Below are positions 26,003 through 38,000 of a stretch of 64,000 bases of DNA, one piece after another. The notes below the pieces were generated by a model that did no database searches, was not told the origin of the DNA, and was given only the letters and a program-made list of their open reading frames with translations. A program made the position numbers and the translations under genes. Source of the stretch: Flaccisagitta enflata (lineage: Eukaryota; Chaetognatha; Sagittoidea; Aphragmophora); the NCBI GenBank assembly GCA_965153355.1, contig OZ231128.1:11036001-11100000 (forward strand), given 5' to 3'. The first letter of the stretch is position 1, and the number at the start of each line of letters is the position of its first letter.

Positions 26003-29000
26003 AAAAAGAAAAAGAAGAAGAAAAAGAAAAAGAAAAAGAAAAAGAAAAAGAAAAAGAAAAAGAAAAAGAAGAACCAGGCAAAGACATGTTCAAACCTGTA
26101 GAGAATGCTATGGCTCCAATAAACGCGGGCGGTAATACAAGAATAATGCATCCGATTCCAGCGGAGAAGAAGAAGAAGAAGAAGAAGAAGAAGAAGAAGA
26201 AGAAGAAGAAGAAGAAGAGAGACATTATTCTAACCTGTAGAGAATGCTATGGCTCCAATAAACGCGGGCGGTAATACAAGAATAATGCATCCGATTCCAG
26301 CGGAGAAGAAGAAGAAGAAGAAGAAGAAGAAGAAGAGAACATTATTCTAACCTGTAGAAGATCACTATGGCTCAATAAACGGGCAGTAATACCCAAGAAT
26401 AATGCATCGATTCCAAGAAGAAGAAGAAGAAGAAGGAGAAGAAGAAGAAGAAGAAGAAGGAGAAGAAGAAGAAGAGAGACATTATTCTAACCTGTAGAGA
26501 ATGCTATGGCTCCAATAAACGCGGGCGGTAATACAAGAATAATGCATCCGATTCCAGCGGAGAAGGAAGAAGAAGAAGAAGAAGAAGAAGAAGAAGAAGA
26601 AGAAGAAGAAGAGAGACATTATTCTAACCTGTAGAGAATGCTATGGCTCCAATAAACGCGGGCGGTAATACAAGAATAATGCATCCGATTCCAGCGGAGA
26701 AGAAGAAGAAGAAGAAGAAGAAGAAGAAGAAGAAGAAGAAGAGAGACATTATTCTAACCTGTAGAGAATGCTATGGCTCCAATAAACGCGGGCGGTAATA
26801 CAAGAATAATGCATCCGATTCCAGCGGAGAGAAGAAGAAGAAGAAGAAGAAGAAGAAGAAGAAGAAGAAGAAGAAGAAGAAGAAGAAGAAGAGGAAGAGA
26901 GACATTATTCTAACCTGTAGAGAATGCTATGGCTCCAATAAACGCGGGCGGTAATACAAGAATAATGCATCCGATTCCAGCGGAGAAGAAGAAGAAGAAG
27001 AAGAAGAAGAAGAAGAAGAAGAAGAAGAAGAAGAAGAGAGACATTATTCTAACCTGTAGAGAATGCTATGGCTCCAATAAACGCGGGCGGTAATACAAGA
27101 ATAATGCATCCGATTCCAGCGGAGAAGAAGAAGAAGAAGAAGAAGAAGAAGAAGAAGAAGAAGAAGAAGAAGAAGAGAGACATTATTCTAACCTGTAGAG
27201 AATGCTATGGCTCCAATAAACGCGGGCGGTAATACAAGAATGATGCATCCGATTCCAGCGGAGAGGAAGAAGAAGAAGAAGAAGAAGAAGAAGAAGAAGA
27301 AGAAGAAGAAGAAGAAGAAGAAGAAGAGAAGAGGAAGAGAGACTCTAACCTGAAATGCTATCCAATAAACGGTAATACAAGAATGATGCATCCGATTCCA
27401 GCGGAGAAGAAGAAGAAGAAGAAGAAGAAGAAGAAGAAGAAGAAGAAGAAGAAGAAGAAGAAGAAGAGGAAGAGAGACATTATTCTAACCTGTAGAGAAT
27501 GCTATGGCTCCAATAAACGCGGGCGGTAATACAAGAATAATGCATCCGATTCCAGCGGAGAGGAAGAAGAAGAAGAAGAAGAAGAAGAAGAAGAAGAAGA
27601 AGAAGAAGAAGAGGCAGAGAGACATTATTCTAACCTGTAGAGAATGCTATGGCTCCAATAAACGCGGCGAATACAAGAATGATGCATCCGATTCCAGCGG
27701 AGAGGAAGAAGAAGAAGAGAAGGAAGAAAGAAGAAAGAGAAGAAGAAGAAGAGGAAGAGAGACATTATTCTAACCTGTAGAGAATGCTATGGCTCCAATA
27801 AACGCGGGCGGTAATACAAGAATAATGCATCCGATTCCAGCGGAGAAGAAGAAGAAGAAGAAGAAGAAGAAGAAGAAGAAGAAGAAGAAGAAGAAGAGGA
27901 AGAGAGACATTATTCTAACCTGTAGAGAATGCTATGGCTCCAATAAACGCGGGCGGTAATACAAGAATAATGCATCCGATTCCAGCAGAGAGGAAGAAGA
28001 AGAAGAAGAAGAAGAAGGAGAAGAAGAAGAAGAAGAAGAAGGAGAAGAAGAAGAAGAGAGACATTATTCTAACCTGTAGAGAATGCTATGGCTCCAATAA
28101 ACGCGGGCGGTAATACAAGAATAATGCATCCGATTCCAGCGGAAAAGGAGAGAAACTGCGCCGTTTTGGCGTCGCGGGACGAAAGAACACGCTGGAAGTA
28201 CACCTAGGATATCACAGATGATAGCAGCGTCTATTCAGTCACGGACTAGTAACTCTATAACAGGCCCCATCTGTCCTTCCGCTGGTCCAGTTAGAAAGTG
28301 AGAGCTGCTTTATTGCCAATGAATAAATAACTACAAAATCTCTCAGGGAACTCGAGGTTTCATGCATTAAAGGCAGGCATGCCTTAATAACGGGTGCGCT
28401 CTAGCGGTGCTCCACTGTACGTTTGTTCCTGATAGTCACAAGTTAACAGTGTGAACACATATTCTTGTATAATATATTTCAAGCTGGGCAGGAGCACATG
28501 AACATACACAGTCACACACATGGCATATCAATTGTGTCATGTGTGTGTGTCTGTGTATGTTCATGTGCTCCTGCCCAGCTTGAAATATATTATACATGAA
28601 TATGTGTTCACACTGTTTACTCGTGACTACCAGGAACAAACGTACAGTGGAGCACCGCTAGAGCGCACCCGTTATTAAGGCATGCCTGCCTTTAAGGCAT
28701 GAAACCTCGAGTTCCCTGAGAGATTTTGTGGTTATTTATTAATTGGCAATAAAGCAGCTTCACTAAAAGGCATAAATTTGCCCAGTCCCTTGAAATGCGC
28801 TCTAGTGAAGCTCAACTGTATTTGTGGTCGTCATTAGAAACAGTAGAAACACGCACCCTTTAAATAATATTCCTCCAACCTGCCATGGAATTCCTCCAAA
28901 GATGAGCAGGAGATAAACATCGACCCAATGACCCCATTTATCGGAGGCGATTTCTCCGACCCAGCCCACGGTCTTAGGGCCGATGGTATCGCTGACAACG

Positions 29001-32000
29001 ACCGGAGGTGACAAACACGGCCCGTTGGTGTCACCAATGTTTAATGTGTACGCGTGGGACGCGGCAAAAGGGCAGGCTAACGCCTAAAAATGACGGGATA
29101 TACGACATACAGATGATAAAAAAAAATCATAATTGAAAATATAATTGAATAGTGAGAATCAAATTTCGATGGTAAACTGATGGCCTTCATGGCCTATAAT
29201 TGATTCGAGCTGACAGATGATTACGCTCTATTTTTGTCATGTTAAAAATGATGATAAACAAGTAGACAGAAAATTACAGACGACGAGAAGGATAGATCAA
29301 TGTAGATTATTTTACAGAAAGTTAATTAGAATAACTGATATATGTCATATTGAAAGATCAACAATACAATTCACAGGCAGATACATTATATGTAAAAAAA
29401 GATAAATAGTTGGATAGGTAGGAAGATCAGATAGACAAATAGATAGAAAGAGAGACAGAAAAATAGATAGGAAGATAGATAGGAAGATAGAAGAAAAGAA
29501 TAAAAGGCGATTACCAAGCCAATTCCTATCATGAACAATTGAACAACGTCTGTGTAGGCGACTGAGAGTAGGCCACCGCAAAGTGTGTAGCCGATGGCAA
29601 TGATAGAAGACACGATCACTGAAAGGTTCCGCTCCACGTGTAAAATCACACTGAGATAAAGGGAATGAAGGGATCAAAACCTGGAATATACAATATTGTC
29701 GCGGACGGATGGGCAGAGGCGTTCGATCCCGTCCCATCCCCCCTCTCTCTGTCCACACTCTCTTCCACACACACACAATTACACTCTTTTTTTTATAAGA
29801 ACGTCATTTTTTTTTCTGAAGCCTTTGAAAGAGATAGAGATAGCTACTAGTAATATAACTACAATGTTCTTAATTTTAAAGCGATTTAAAGGCTTGATGT
29901 TCTTATAAACTAGGTTCTTATAAAAAATAAAAAGTGTACTTAAAGGAAGGGAAATGCACGTTTCTACACTTTCCGTCTCGATCATTACAGACCAACAGAC
30001 CAGTGGAGGGACAGACTAAGTCTCTTTTGAGAACAGTCCAAGAATGAATGGCATAACTTACCTTAGAGTCGAGCCAAGAGCGGAGAGAATTGCGGCCGAC
30101 CAAAAGAGTTCTCCGGTGAGTGCGGGTAAGAAGCAGATGGCATAACTTACCTTAAAGTCGAGCCAAGAGCGGAGAGAATTGCGGCCGACCAAAAGAGTTC
30201 TCCGGTGAGTGCGGGTAAGAAGCAGATGGCATAACTTACCTTAGAGTCGAGCCAAGAGCGGAAAGAATTGCGGACGACCAAAAGAGTTCTCCGGTGAGTG
30301 CGGGTAAGAAGCAGATGGCATAACTTACCTCAGAGTCGAGCCAAGAGCGGAAAGAATTGCGGCCGACCAAAAGAGTTCTCCGGTGAGGGCGGGTAAGAAG
30401 CAGATGGCATAACTTACCTCAGAGTCGAGCCAAGAGCGGAAAGAATTGCGGCCGACCAAAAGAGTTCTCCGGTGAGGGCGGGTAAGAAGCAGATGGCATA
30501 ACTTACCTCAGAGTCGAGCCAAGAGCGGAAAGAATTTCGGCCGACCAAAAGAGTTCTCCGGTGAGTGCGGGTAAGAAGCAGATGGCATAACTTACCTCAG
30601 AGTCAAGCCAAGAGCGGAAAGAATTGCGACCGACCAAAAGAGTTCTCCGGTGAGGGCGGGTAAGAAGCAGATGGCATAACTTACCTCAGAGTCGAGCCAA
30701 GAGCGGAAAGAATTGCGGCCGACCAAAAGAGTTCTCCGGTGAGGGCGGGTAAGAAGCAGATGGCATAACTTACCTTAGAGTCGAGCCATGAGCGGAAAGA
30801 ATTGCGGCCGACCAAAAGAGTTCTCCGGTGAGGGCGGGTAAGAAGCAGATGGCATAACTTACCTCAGAGTCGAGCCAAGAGCGGAAAGAATTGCGGCCGA
30901 CCAAAAGAGTTCTCCGGTGAGGGCGGGTAAGAAGCAGATGGCATAACTTACCTTAGAGTCGAGCCAAGAGCGGAAAGAATTGCGGCCGACCAAAAGAGTT
31001 CTCCGGTGAGGGCGGGTAAGAAGCAGATGGCATAACTTACCTCAGAGTCGAGCCAAGAGCGGAAAGAATTGCGGCCGACCAAAAGAGTTCTCCGGTGAGT
31101 GCGGGTAAGAAGCAGATGGCATAACTTACTTTAGAGTCGAGCCAAGAACGGAGAGAATTGCGGCCGACCAAAAGAGTTCTCCGGTGAGGGCGGGCAAGAA
31201 GCAGATGGCATAACTCACCTTAGAGTCGAGCCAAGAGCGGAGAGAATTGCGGCCGACCAAAAGAGTTCTCCGGTGAGAACGGGTAAGAAATAGATGGCGT
31301 AACTTACCTTAGAGTCGAGCCAAGAGCGGAGAGAATTGCAGCCGACCAAAAGAGTTCTCTGGTGAGTGCGGGTAAGAAGCAGATGGCATAACTTACCTTA
31401 GAGTCGAGCCAAGAGTGGAGAGAATTAAGGCCGACCAAAAGAGTTCTCCGGTGAGGGCGGGCAAGAAGCAGATGGCATAACTTACCTTAGAGTCGAGCCA
31501 AGTGCGGAAAGAATTGCTGCCGACCAAAAGAGTTCTCCGGTGAGTGCGGGTAAGAAGCAGATGGCATAACTTACCTTAGAGTCGAGCCAAGAGTGGAGAG
31601 AATTGCAGCCGACCAAAAGAGTTCTCTGGTGAGTGCGGGTAAGAAGCAGATGGCATAACTTACCTCAGAGTCGAGCCAAGAGCGGAAAGAATTGCGGCCG
31701 ACCAAAAGAGTTCTCCGGTGAGGGCGGGTAAGAAGCAGATGGCATAACTTACCTCAAAGTCGAGCCAAGAGCGGAGAGAATTGCGGCCGACCAAAAGAGT
31801 TCTCCGGTGAGGGCGGGTAAGAAGCAGATGGCATAACTTACCTCAGAGTCAAGCCAAGAGCGGAAAGAATTGCGGCCGACCAAAAGAGTTCTCCGGTGAG
31901 GGCGGGTAAGAAGCAGATGGCATAACTTACCTCAAAGTCGAGCCAAGAGCGGAGAGAATTGCGGCCGACCAAAAGAGTTCTCCGGTGAGGGCGGGTAAGA

Positions 32001-35000
32001 AGCAGATGGCGCCCATCACGCGGCCAAATCGATGCTGAAACGGATCCAACATCGTCGTGTAGCCCGCGTCACGCATCGGCTTTGCGAACAAAAGACCGCC
32101 TAAAAATTGTAACACAAACAAATGATAACACCAAACAATAACAAAAAGAGCGATGTGCGAGTGGTTTGAATTGAAACTTTTACGATCATTAATAAGTGAT
32201 GCAAAAGTGTCGATTCTGATAAGCTGCCGCGTAACATGAAACATTCGGCATAAGACAGACTGAACCAAATGAGAACACCTATGTTTCATGCCATTTTCTT
32301 CTAGTTTTTTGCATCTTTTTCATTGAATCTAAATCAAAAAATCTTTTCTCAGTATGTAAAATATATCCCCCTTGTACCTTTTTTAGAAGTGGCATGCAGA
32401 ATAGACATTAATACCAGTGATTAAATCTCAATGATTCAAAGATATTGAGTAAAAATTGGATATTTGAGGACCAAAAATTTTAAACACCAATTTTGTTCCC
32501 ACTATTACTGACTAGGTAGGGGTGATTTGACTCAGTTTTTTACCAACATCTACTCAAACTAATCACAAAGTAACATTAGTTTTTTTGCCACCATAATTGG
32601 GCCATTTTTGGAGTCTTAAATCGCTATCTTATAAAAAATGTCAGTTGACAAAGAAAACATGAAAAAAATGACAAAAAAATTTATTAATATTTTTTAAGGC
32701 ACTTCCTGTTGGAGTAAAAGGTTGAAATTTTTACCGTAGTTGAGGGGGACACCCAACTACCTACATATCAAATTTCATAACATTTGGTCAATGTTAAGTA
32801 TGGTTTTTACTGATTTTTCTAATCTTTACAGGGTAATTTCATATTTTGGAAAAAAACATTTTAAAAACGGTGAATAACAAATCTCAATCATGGATGAAAA
32901 TTTTGCATTTTCAAAAAAATCAGACCTTAGAAAAAGTATTTTAGGAAGGTCTGATTTTTCTGTTTTTTTCGATTTTTCACTTTCTATGCAAATTTGTTAT
33001 TCACCGTTTCGCTATGTCTTATCAATTTTCAACTATAGTCAAGAAGCTTGACAGCAGGAACTGAAATACAAGTCCAAAATTGCCAAAAACCTATGGAACA
33101 TCACTAATCAACATATTTTTCCGTGCTGAACACGAATCTGACCTTCATTTATAAACAATCATTTGGCATCCCTTTCAAAAATCAGTTTTTTGGCTATTTT
33201 TTTGATAAATTACCCTTTTTTTGCTATTTTTAGTGAATTATTATGTCCCGGTTGAGTTTTTCTTTTGATCCCAGAGAGAACTGAGTTGAAATCACTATCT
33301 AAAAAAATTTCATGGTCCTAATTAGATCATTTAAGACAAAAAACAGGCCAAGTACAGGTTAAAATAGCCAAAAATGGCTCAAAATGGCCAAAAATCACGT
33401 TTTTTTTGCCAAGAGTTATAGTTATTCAGATTTCTTTCAACAAAGCATACTCAACCTAATTAGTACTTGAATGAATGTGCTTATCAAGAGCATGCCGGTG
33501 TTATAACTGGCCAAAAACAGACCAAAAATGGGCTAATATGGTCAAAATCTGTATCTTTGTCTAAAAATAGCTGTAATTTTTTTATTTGATGAGATTTTGC
33601 ATTAATTTTTTCTGTTAATTACCCAGTTTAATATGTACTATCAGGTAAATCATGCCTTTTTAGAAAAAAAAATGTTGGATTTTTTGCCCCTGGTGAAACT
33701 GAAGTGTCACAATAACTTTCATCGTGTCATAAGCTACCGCAATTGTCGGATCATCATATGTACACAGGTACTAAAACGTTCGCACTTTCACTCCCCCCTT
33801 TCTGTTCTCCGTTTTAGTGGCGAAAATTTATGACCACCTTCCCTTTTGCAAGGCCATAGTCGCGAGACCGATCGACGATATGACCAACACTAACATCAAA
33901 ATGATTCCAAATCTCAATTGGCAATGATGCTTCCTGGATCAGTTAATCTTTTCAAACAAAACGCAGTTGTGTGTAAGGGAGCAATACAATTCTCATAATC
34001 TAAATATTCATACGAGCCTTTGCTCTGTCATTAGACAGTCATCGAGCCTATTCACGGTTTTAAAATAAAAGAATGATTTTGACGCTGAGGATTTTTTTTT
34101 TCCATCTATTGACGCGTATCAATCATTACTGCAATATGCAAATTAGGATATACCACAATTAGGAAACAGAGCCATCTGTTTCATGCGCTGCCGCGGATCT
34201 TATCAAAGTGCAGACCGACCGACCAACTGACAAACCAACTTCAAAAGTCGCGTTCACGCGACTAAAAATAGTTTCACTGACCTAGTGAGAGGCTAATCAG
34301 TCAGTGGACAAAACTAAATAGGTAGAGAGCTCACTCTGTTGGCTTTGATCCAACCTACTGTTTTCAAACAGCAGGCTGTAAACAATAGCTGGTTGTAAAA
34401 ATTACAGCCGGCTGTCATGCTACAAAGTCGGCGAAAATCCAAGTTTCACCAAATAGAACAAGACCTGCAAATTCATAACCCTGGTGAAATTCTGACAAGT
34501 TTGATGTGTCACAACATATACTTTTATTTGCAAATATTATTTTTTTATCAATGTTTAATAAAGTTTTAATACAATGTTTAAAAAGTGTTAAGTGTGACAT
34601 GTCAAACTTCTCAGAATTTCATCAGGATTATGAATATGCCAGTCACGTTCTATTCTATTAAGGTAGGATTTTTGCCCAGTATGTAAGATGACAGCCGGCT
34701 GTAATTTTCACAACCAGCTGTTGTTTACAGCCTGCTGTTCAATAACAGTATGTTAGATCAAAGCCAACAGAGTGAGCTCTCTACCTATTATGTTTTGTCC
34801 ACTGACTGTAATGGAGAAATAGTTGAGAAATAGTTTAGAAATAGTTTCACTGACCTAGTAGGAGGCTAATGGAGAATCCGAAAGGCGCTTGACACCAACC
34901 AAAACCAGATGCGTAAGTGATTTCCGCTGCGCCGTTGATGTATCCGCCTCCAACCCACGTCGCTGATGGTTATGATAATCATCATTGCAAAGCCATTAAA

Positions 35001-38000
35001 TGCGATTAAGATAAAGAAAAAGATGACAAAAAACAAAATAGAAGTATGTCATTTTTGACGGTTAAAAGATAACACACAAATATTTGTTGTAGAGGTTCCC
35101 ATTGCATTGGCTCATTTTTTAGGCTTGCGACACATCTGCTATAGAGAATACAAAATGACTTTCCTTACAAAAGTTCCGTTTTGATTTCATTTCACCACAC
35201 TTAAGATTTTGATTCTAATGTTAATTTCATTTTAAGTTTTTAGTCGCGTGCTACGCGACTCTATGACCCACTTTTCGGTCGGTCGCTCGGTCGGTCGCTC
35301 GGTCCGTCACAAAAAGGTTTTCAAGGCTTTTTGGGCAGCGGCCCCGAAGGGGACGAAGTCCTGTAGAACACAGGGGGACTTTCGTTCGTCCGTTCGTTCG
35401 TCCCCCCCCCCTGCCCCCTCATCAGGCCCTTCAGGCCTCAAATCTGGCCTCTGAGAACACAGGGGGACTTTCGTTCGTCCGTTCGTTCGTCCCCCCCCCT
35501 GCCCCCTCATCAGGCCCTTCAGGCCTCAAATCTGGCCTCTGACACCCCCCGCGGCGGCGGCAGCGCCCACAACCGAAGACTCCACTCGGCCAAAAACACT
35601 TCCACCCGGTTTTCAATTATTTGAAGATGAACCGCGGAAGGCGGCAGAAGCCAACGAAAAAGACAAAGAGGCTGAAAGGCCTCCAAGTGTGACCACCTCC
35701 ACTGCTCCTCGTGCTGATCCCGAACGTAAGGACGATGCAGAAAAAGCTAAGTCGACGACACATTCGACAAAATCGTCAAAAAAGGGATCTCAAAGGAGTA
35801 AGACGTCGACGGTGATGTCACAACAAGTGGAGAATGACAGACAGAGAAAAAGGGAAGCTGAAAAAGACCGAATCAAGTCCAACGACGCACAAGCCGACGC
35901 GGATATTGCTTTTCATCAGAGCATAATCCAAGATATACAAAGGCAAAAAGACCTCGACAAAACCCTCCACAAGAAAGAAATGGAGAACATTGATAATAAT
36001 GCGGCGGATCTGCAGGCATTAATAGCCGCGGAGGACGACCAATCAACAGCAAGCGGCGCCGCCGATGAGGGAGAAAAGTCGAGGGAAGCTGGCGCCGGAT
36101 TGGAAATGACCGCCGCAGGTGCAGCATTCGGTGGCGAAACTCCGGATGCATTGACAAACGCGTGGGTGAACGGAGTAATGTCGAGACCGACGTCGACAGC
36201 CAAGAAGGAGGTGAGGGCAAAGACGCCGTCAATCCCAGAGAGATCGCTACCGGATCCACTGCGAAAGTCAAAAAAGAAGCTGAACGTCGAAGACCCAAAG
36301 AAGGAAAAGGAGGTCAAAAAAGAGGTCAAAAAACCACCGACAATGCCCTTCCGCAAATTGGGTGACGTGAAGCCAAAGAAAATGGAACCAGGAGAACCAG
36401 AAAAAACAAAGAGAGAGATCAAGACGAAAGACGAGAGGCCGGGGGTAAAAACGGATGCATCGACAACAGCACATCCGCAAAGATTGAAAAGCCCCAGCCG
36501 CTCGTCAATCGTGTCAAGATCATCATCAACACGTTCGAAGGCGCCGTCGATAGCTTCCAGCAGTGCGAGCAGCCACGCTTCGAATGCTTCAGACACATTA
36601 ATGACGAGCATATTGCGACTGCAGCGACAACAGTTGGAGGCAGCGCTGAAGCAGACGGCCATCCACCAGCTGAAAGAAGCTAGACCCGCCAAAAAGTTCT
36701 CCGGAAGCACTACCAAAAGAATGGACTTTGAAAAGCACATGAAAATCTTCAACGAGGCGATGGAGATCCCGGGCGTATCCAAGAGACAAATGCTGAACGA
36801 AATGCAACACTGGTTTGAAGGATCGGCCTTCAAGCTAATCGAGGCGGAGACGCTGAAGAAGTCGGAGTCGGCCGTCGACGAGGCGGTGGAGAAGTTGACG
36901 AAAAAGTTCGGGATGCGCCAAGAAACCGCGTTGGAGATGCTTGACGAAGTGCTGCAGGGTAAAGCAATCGACGAAAAGGATCACAACGGGATGCTCGATT
37001 TCTACGCGCGGTTGGTGAGCGTCCATTCGTTCGCGGTCGAAACTAAAAAAGCGGACGACTTCGAGAACAAGTTGGTGATCAAGACGATCGTCGAGAAGAA
37101 GCTTCCCTTCCTAAAAGATAAGTGGGCAAAGAAAGTTGTGAGGTATAGAAAGAAAAACGGTTCAGATTTGAAATTTGCTGACTTTCTTGAATTTATTGAT
37201 GAAGAGCAAACCATTTCTGAATTGTTGTCAGGATACCACCGCAACAGCAGTCAAAACAAACCGGCCGCATTGGCCAAAATTTCCGCAACGACCGCCAACG
37301 CCGCCGCAAAAAAGGATACGATGCCGACGCCGGTTTCAAAAACGACGCCGGGCCTCTGTCCCCGTTGCGACGGAAAACACGGTTTAGCGAATTGCCCCAC
37401 TTACAGCGAGATGAACGCGTCGGACCGCCGGAAGTTCAACAAAAACTTGGGTATCTGCTTCAGATGTCTCGAGGGAGGCCATCTTGCCAAGGCGTGTCCG
37501 TCGACGATCACTTGCGACAAGTGCAATGGCTTCCACCATCCTCTGGCGCATCCGGAACCTAACCCGGCGGGAAAACAAACTGATGATAACAAAAACGCCG
37601 GCGAAAAAGGATCCGAACCTGCGTGACATGAGGCGCCTTCGACCAACTCCGTCTTCAAAGTTGGCGGCGACGACGGAGCGTGGAGGTTGATTTTGCCGCT
37701 ATACATAACTAACGGTGAAAGAAAGATTAAGACCTTTGCGTTGATGGATGACGGCGCCAACCGACACGTCATGTCGAAGGACTTGTGTAAGAAGCTAAAA
37801 CTTAGTGGGAGGAAAACGACGATGACGATAACCACCCTCGAAAAGATGGTGGAAGGAGAGAGGGAGGTGGCAGATGTGGTGATTGAAGGCACCAACGGCT
37901 ACAGCATCACTCTCAACAACGCCATATTCGGGGAGATAATCGCATCGAAGGATGACAGACCACCACGCGCTGAGGATGCCGCTGGGATGGAGCATCTCGT

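Noticed and set aside
26088-28074. Exon 6-edge array as a row of alternative coding exons
   Set aside because: Units have donors but no acceptors between them and lie downstream of the native donor, so they cannot be spliced in as exons.
30052-31931. Regular 89-bp repeats resembling a CRISPR array
   Set aside because: No alternation of identical repeats and unique spacers; the whole 89 bp repeats and is derived from transporter exon 3. The genome is eukaryotic.
36268-36833. Minus-strand frames opposite gag and pol
   Set aside because: Shadow frames of the clearly homologous plus-strand retrotransposon genes.
35689-37626. GTG at 35689 as the gag start codon
   Set aside because: Eukaryotic elements do not normally start at GTG; the frame is open further left, so the 5' end is simply missing or unknown.
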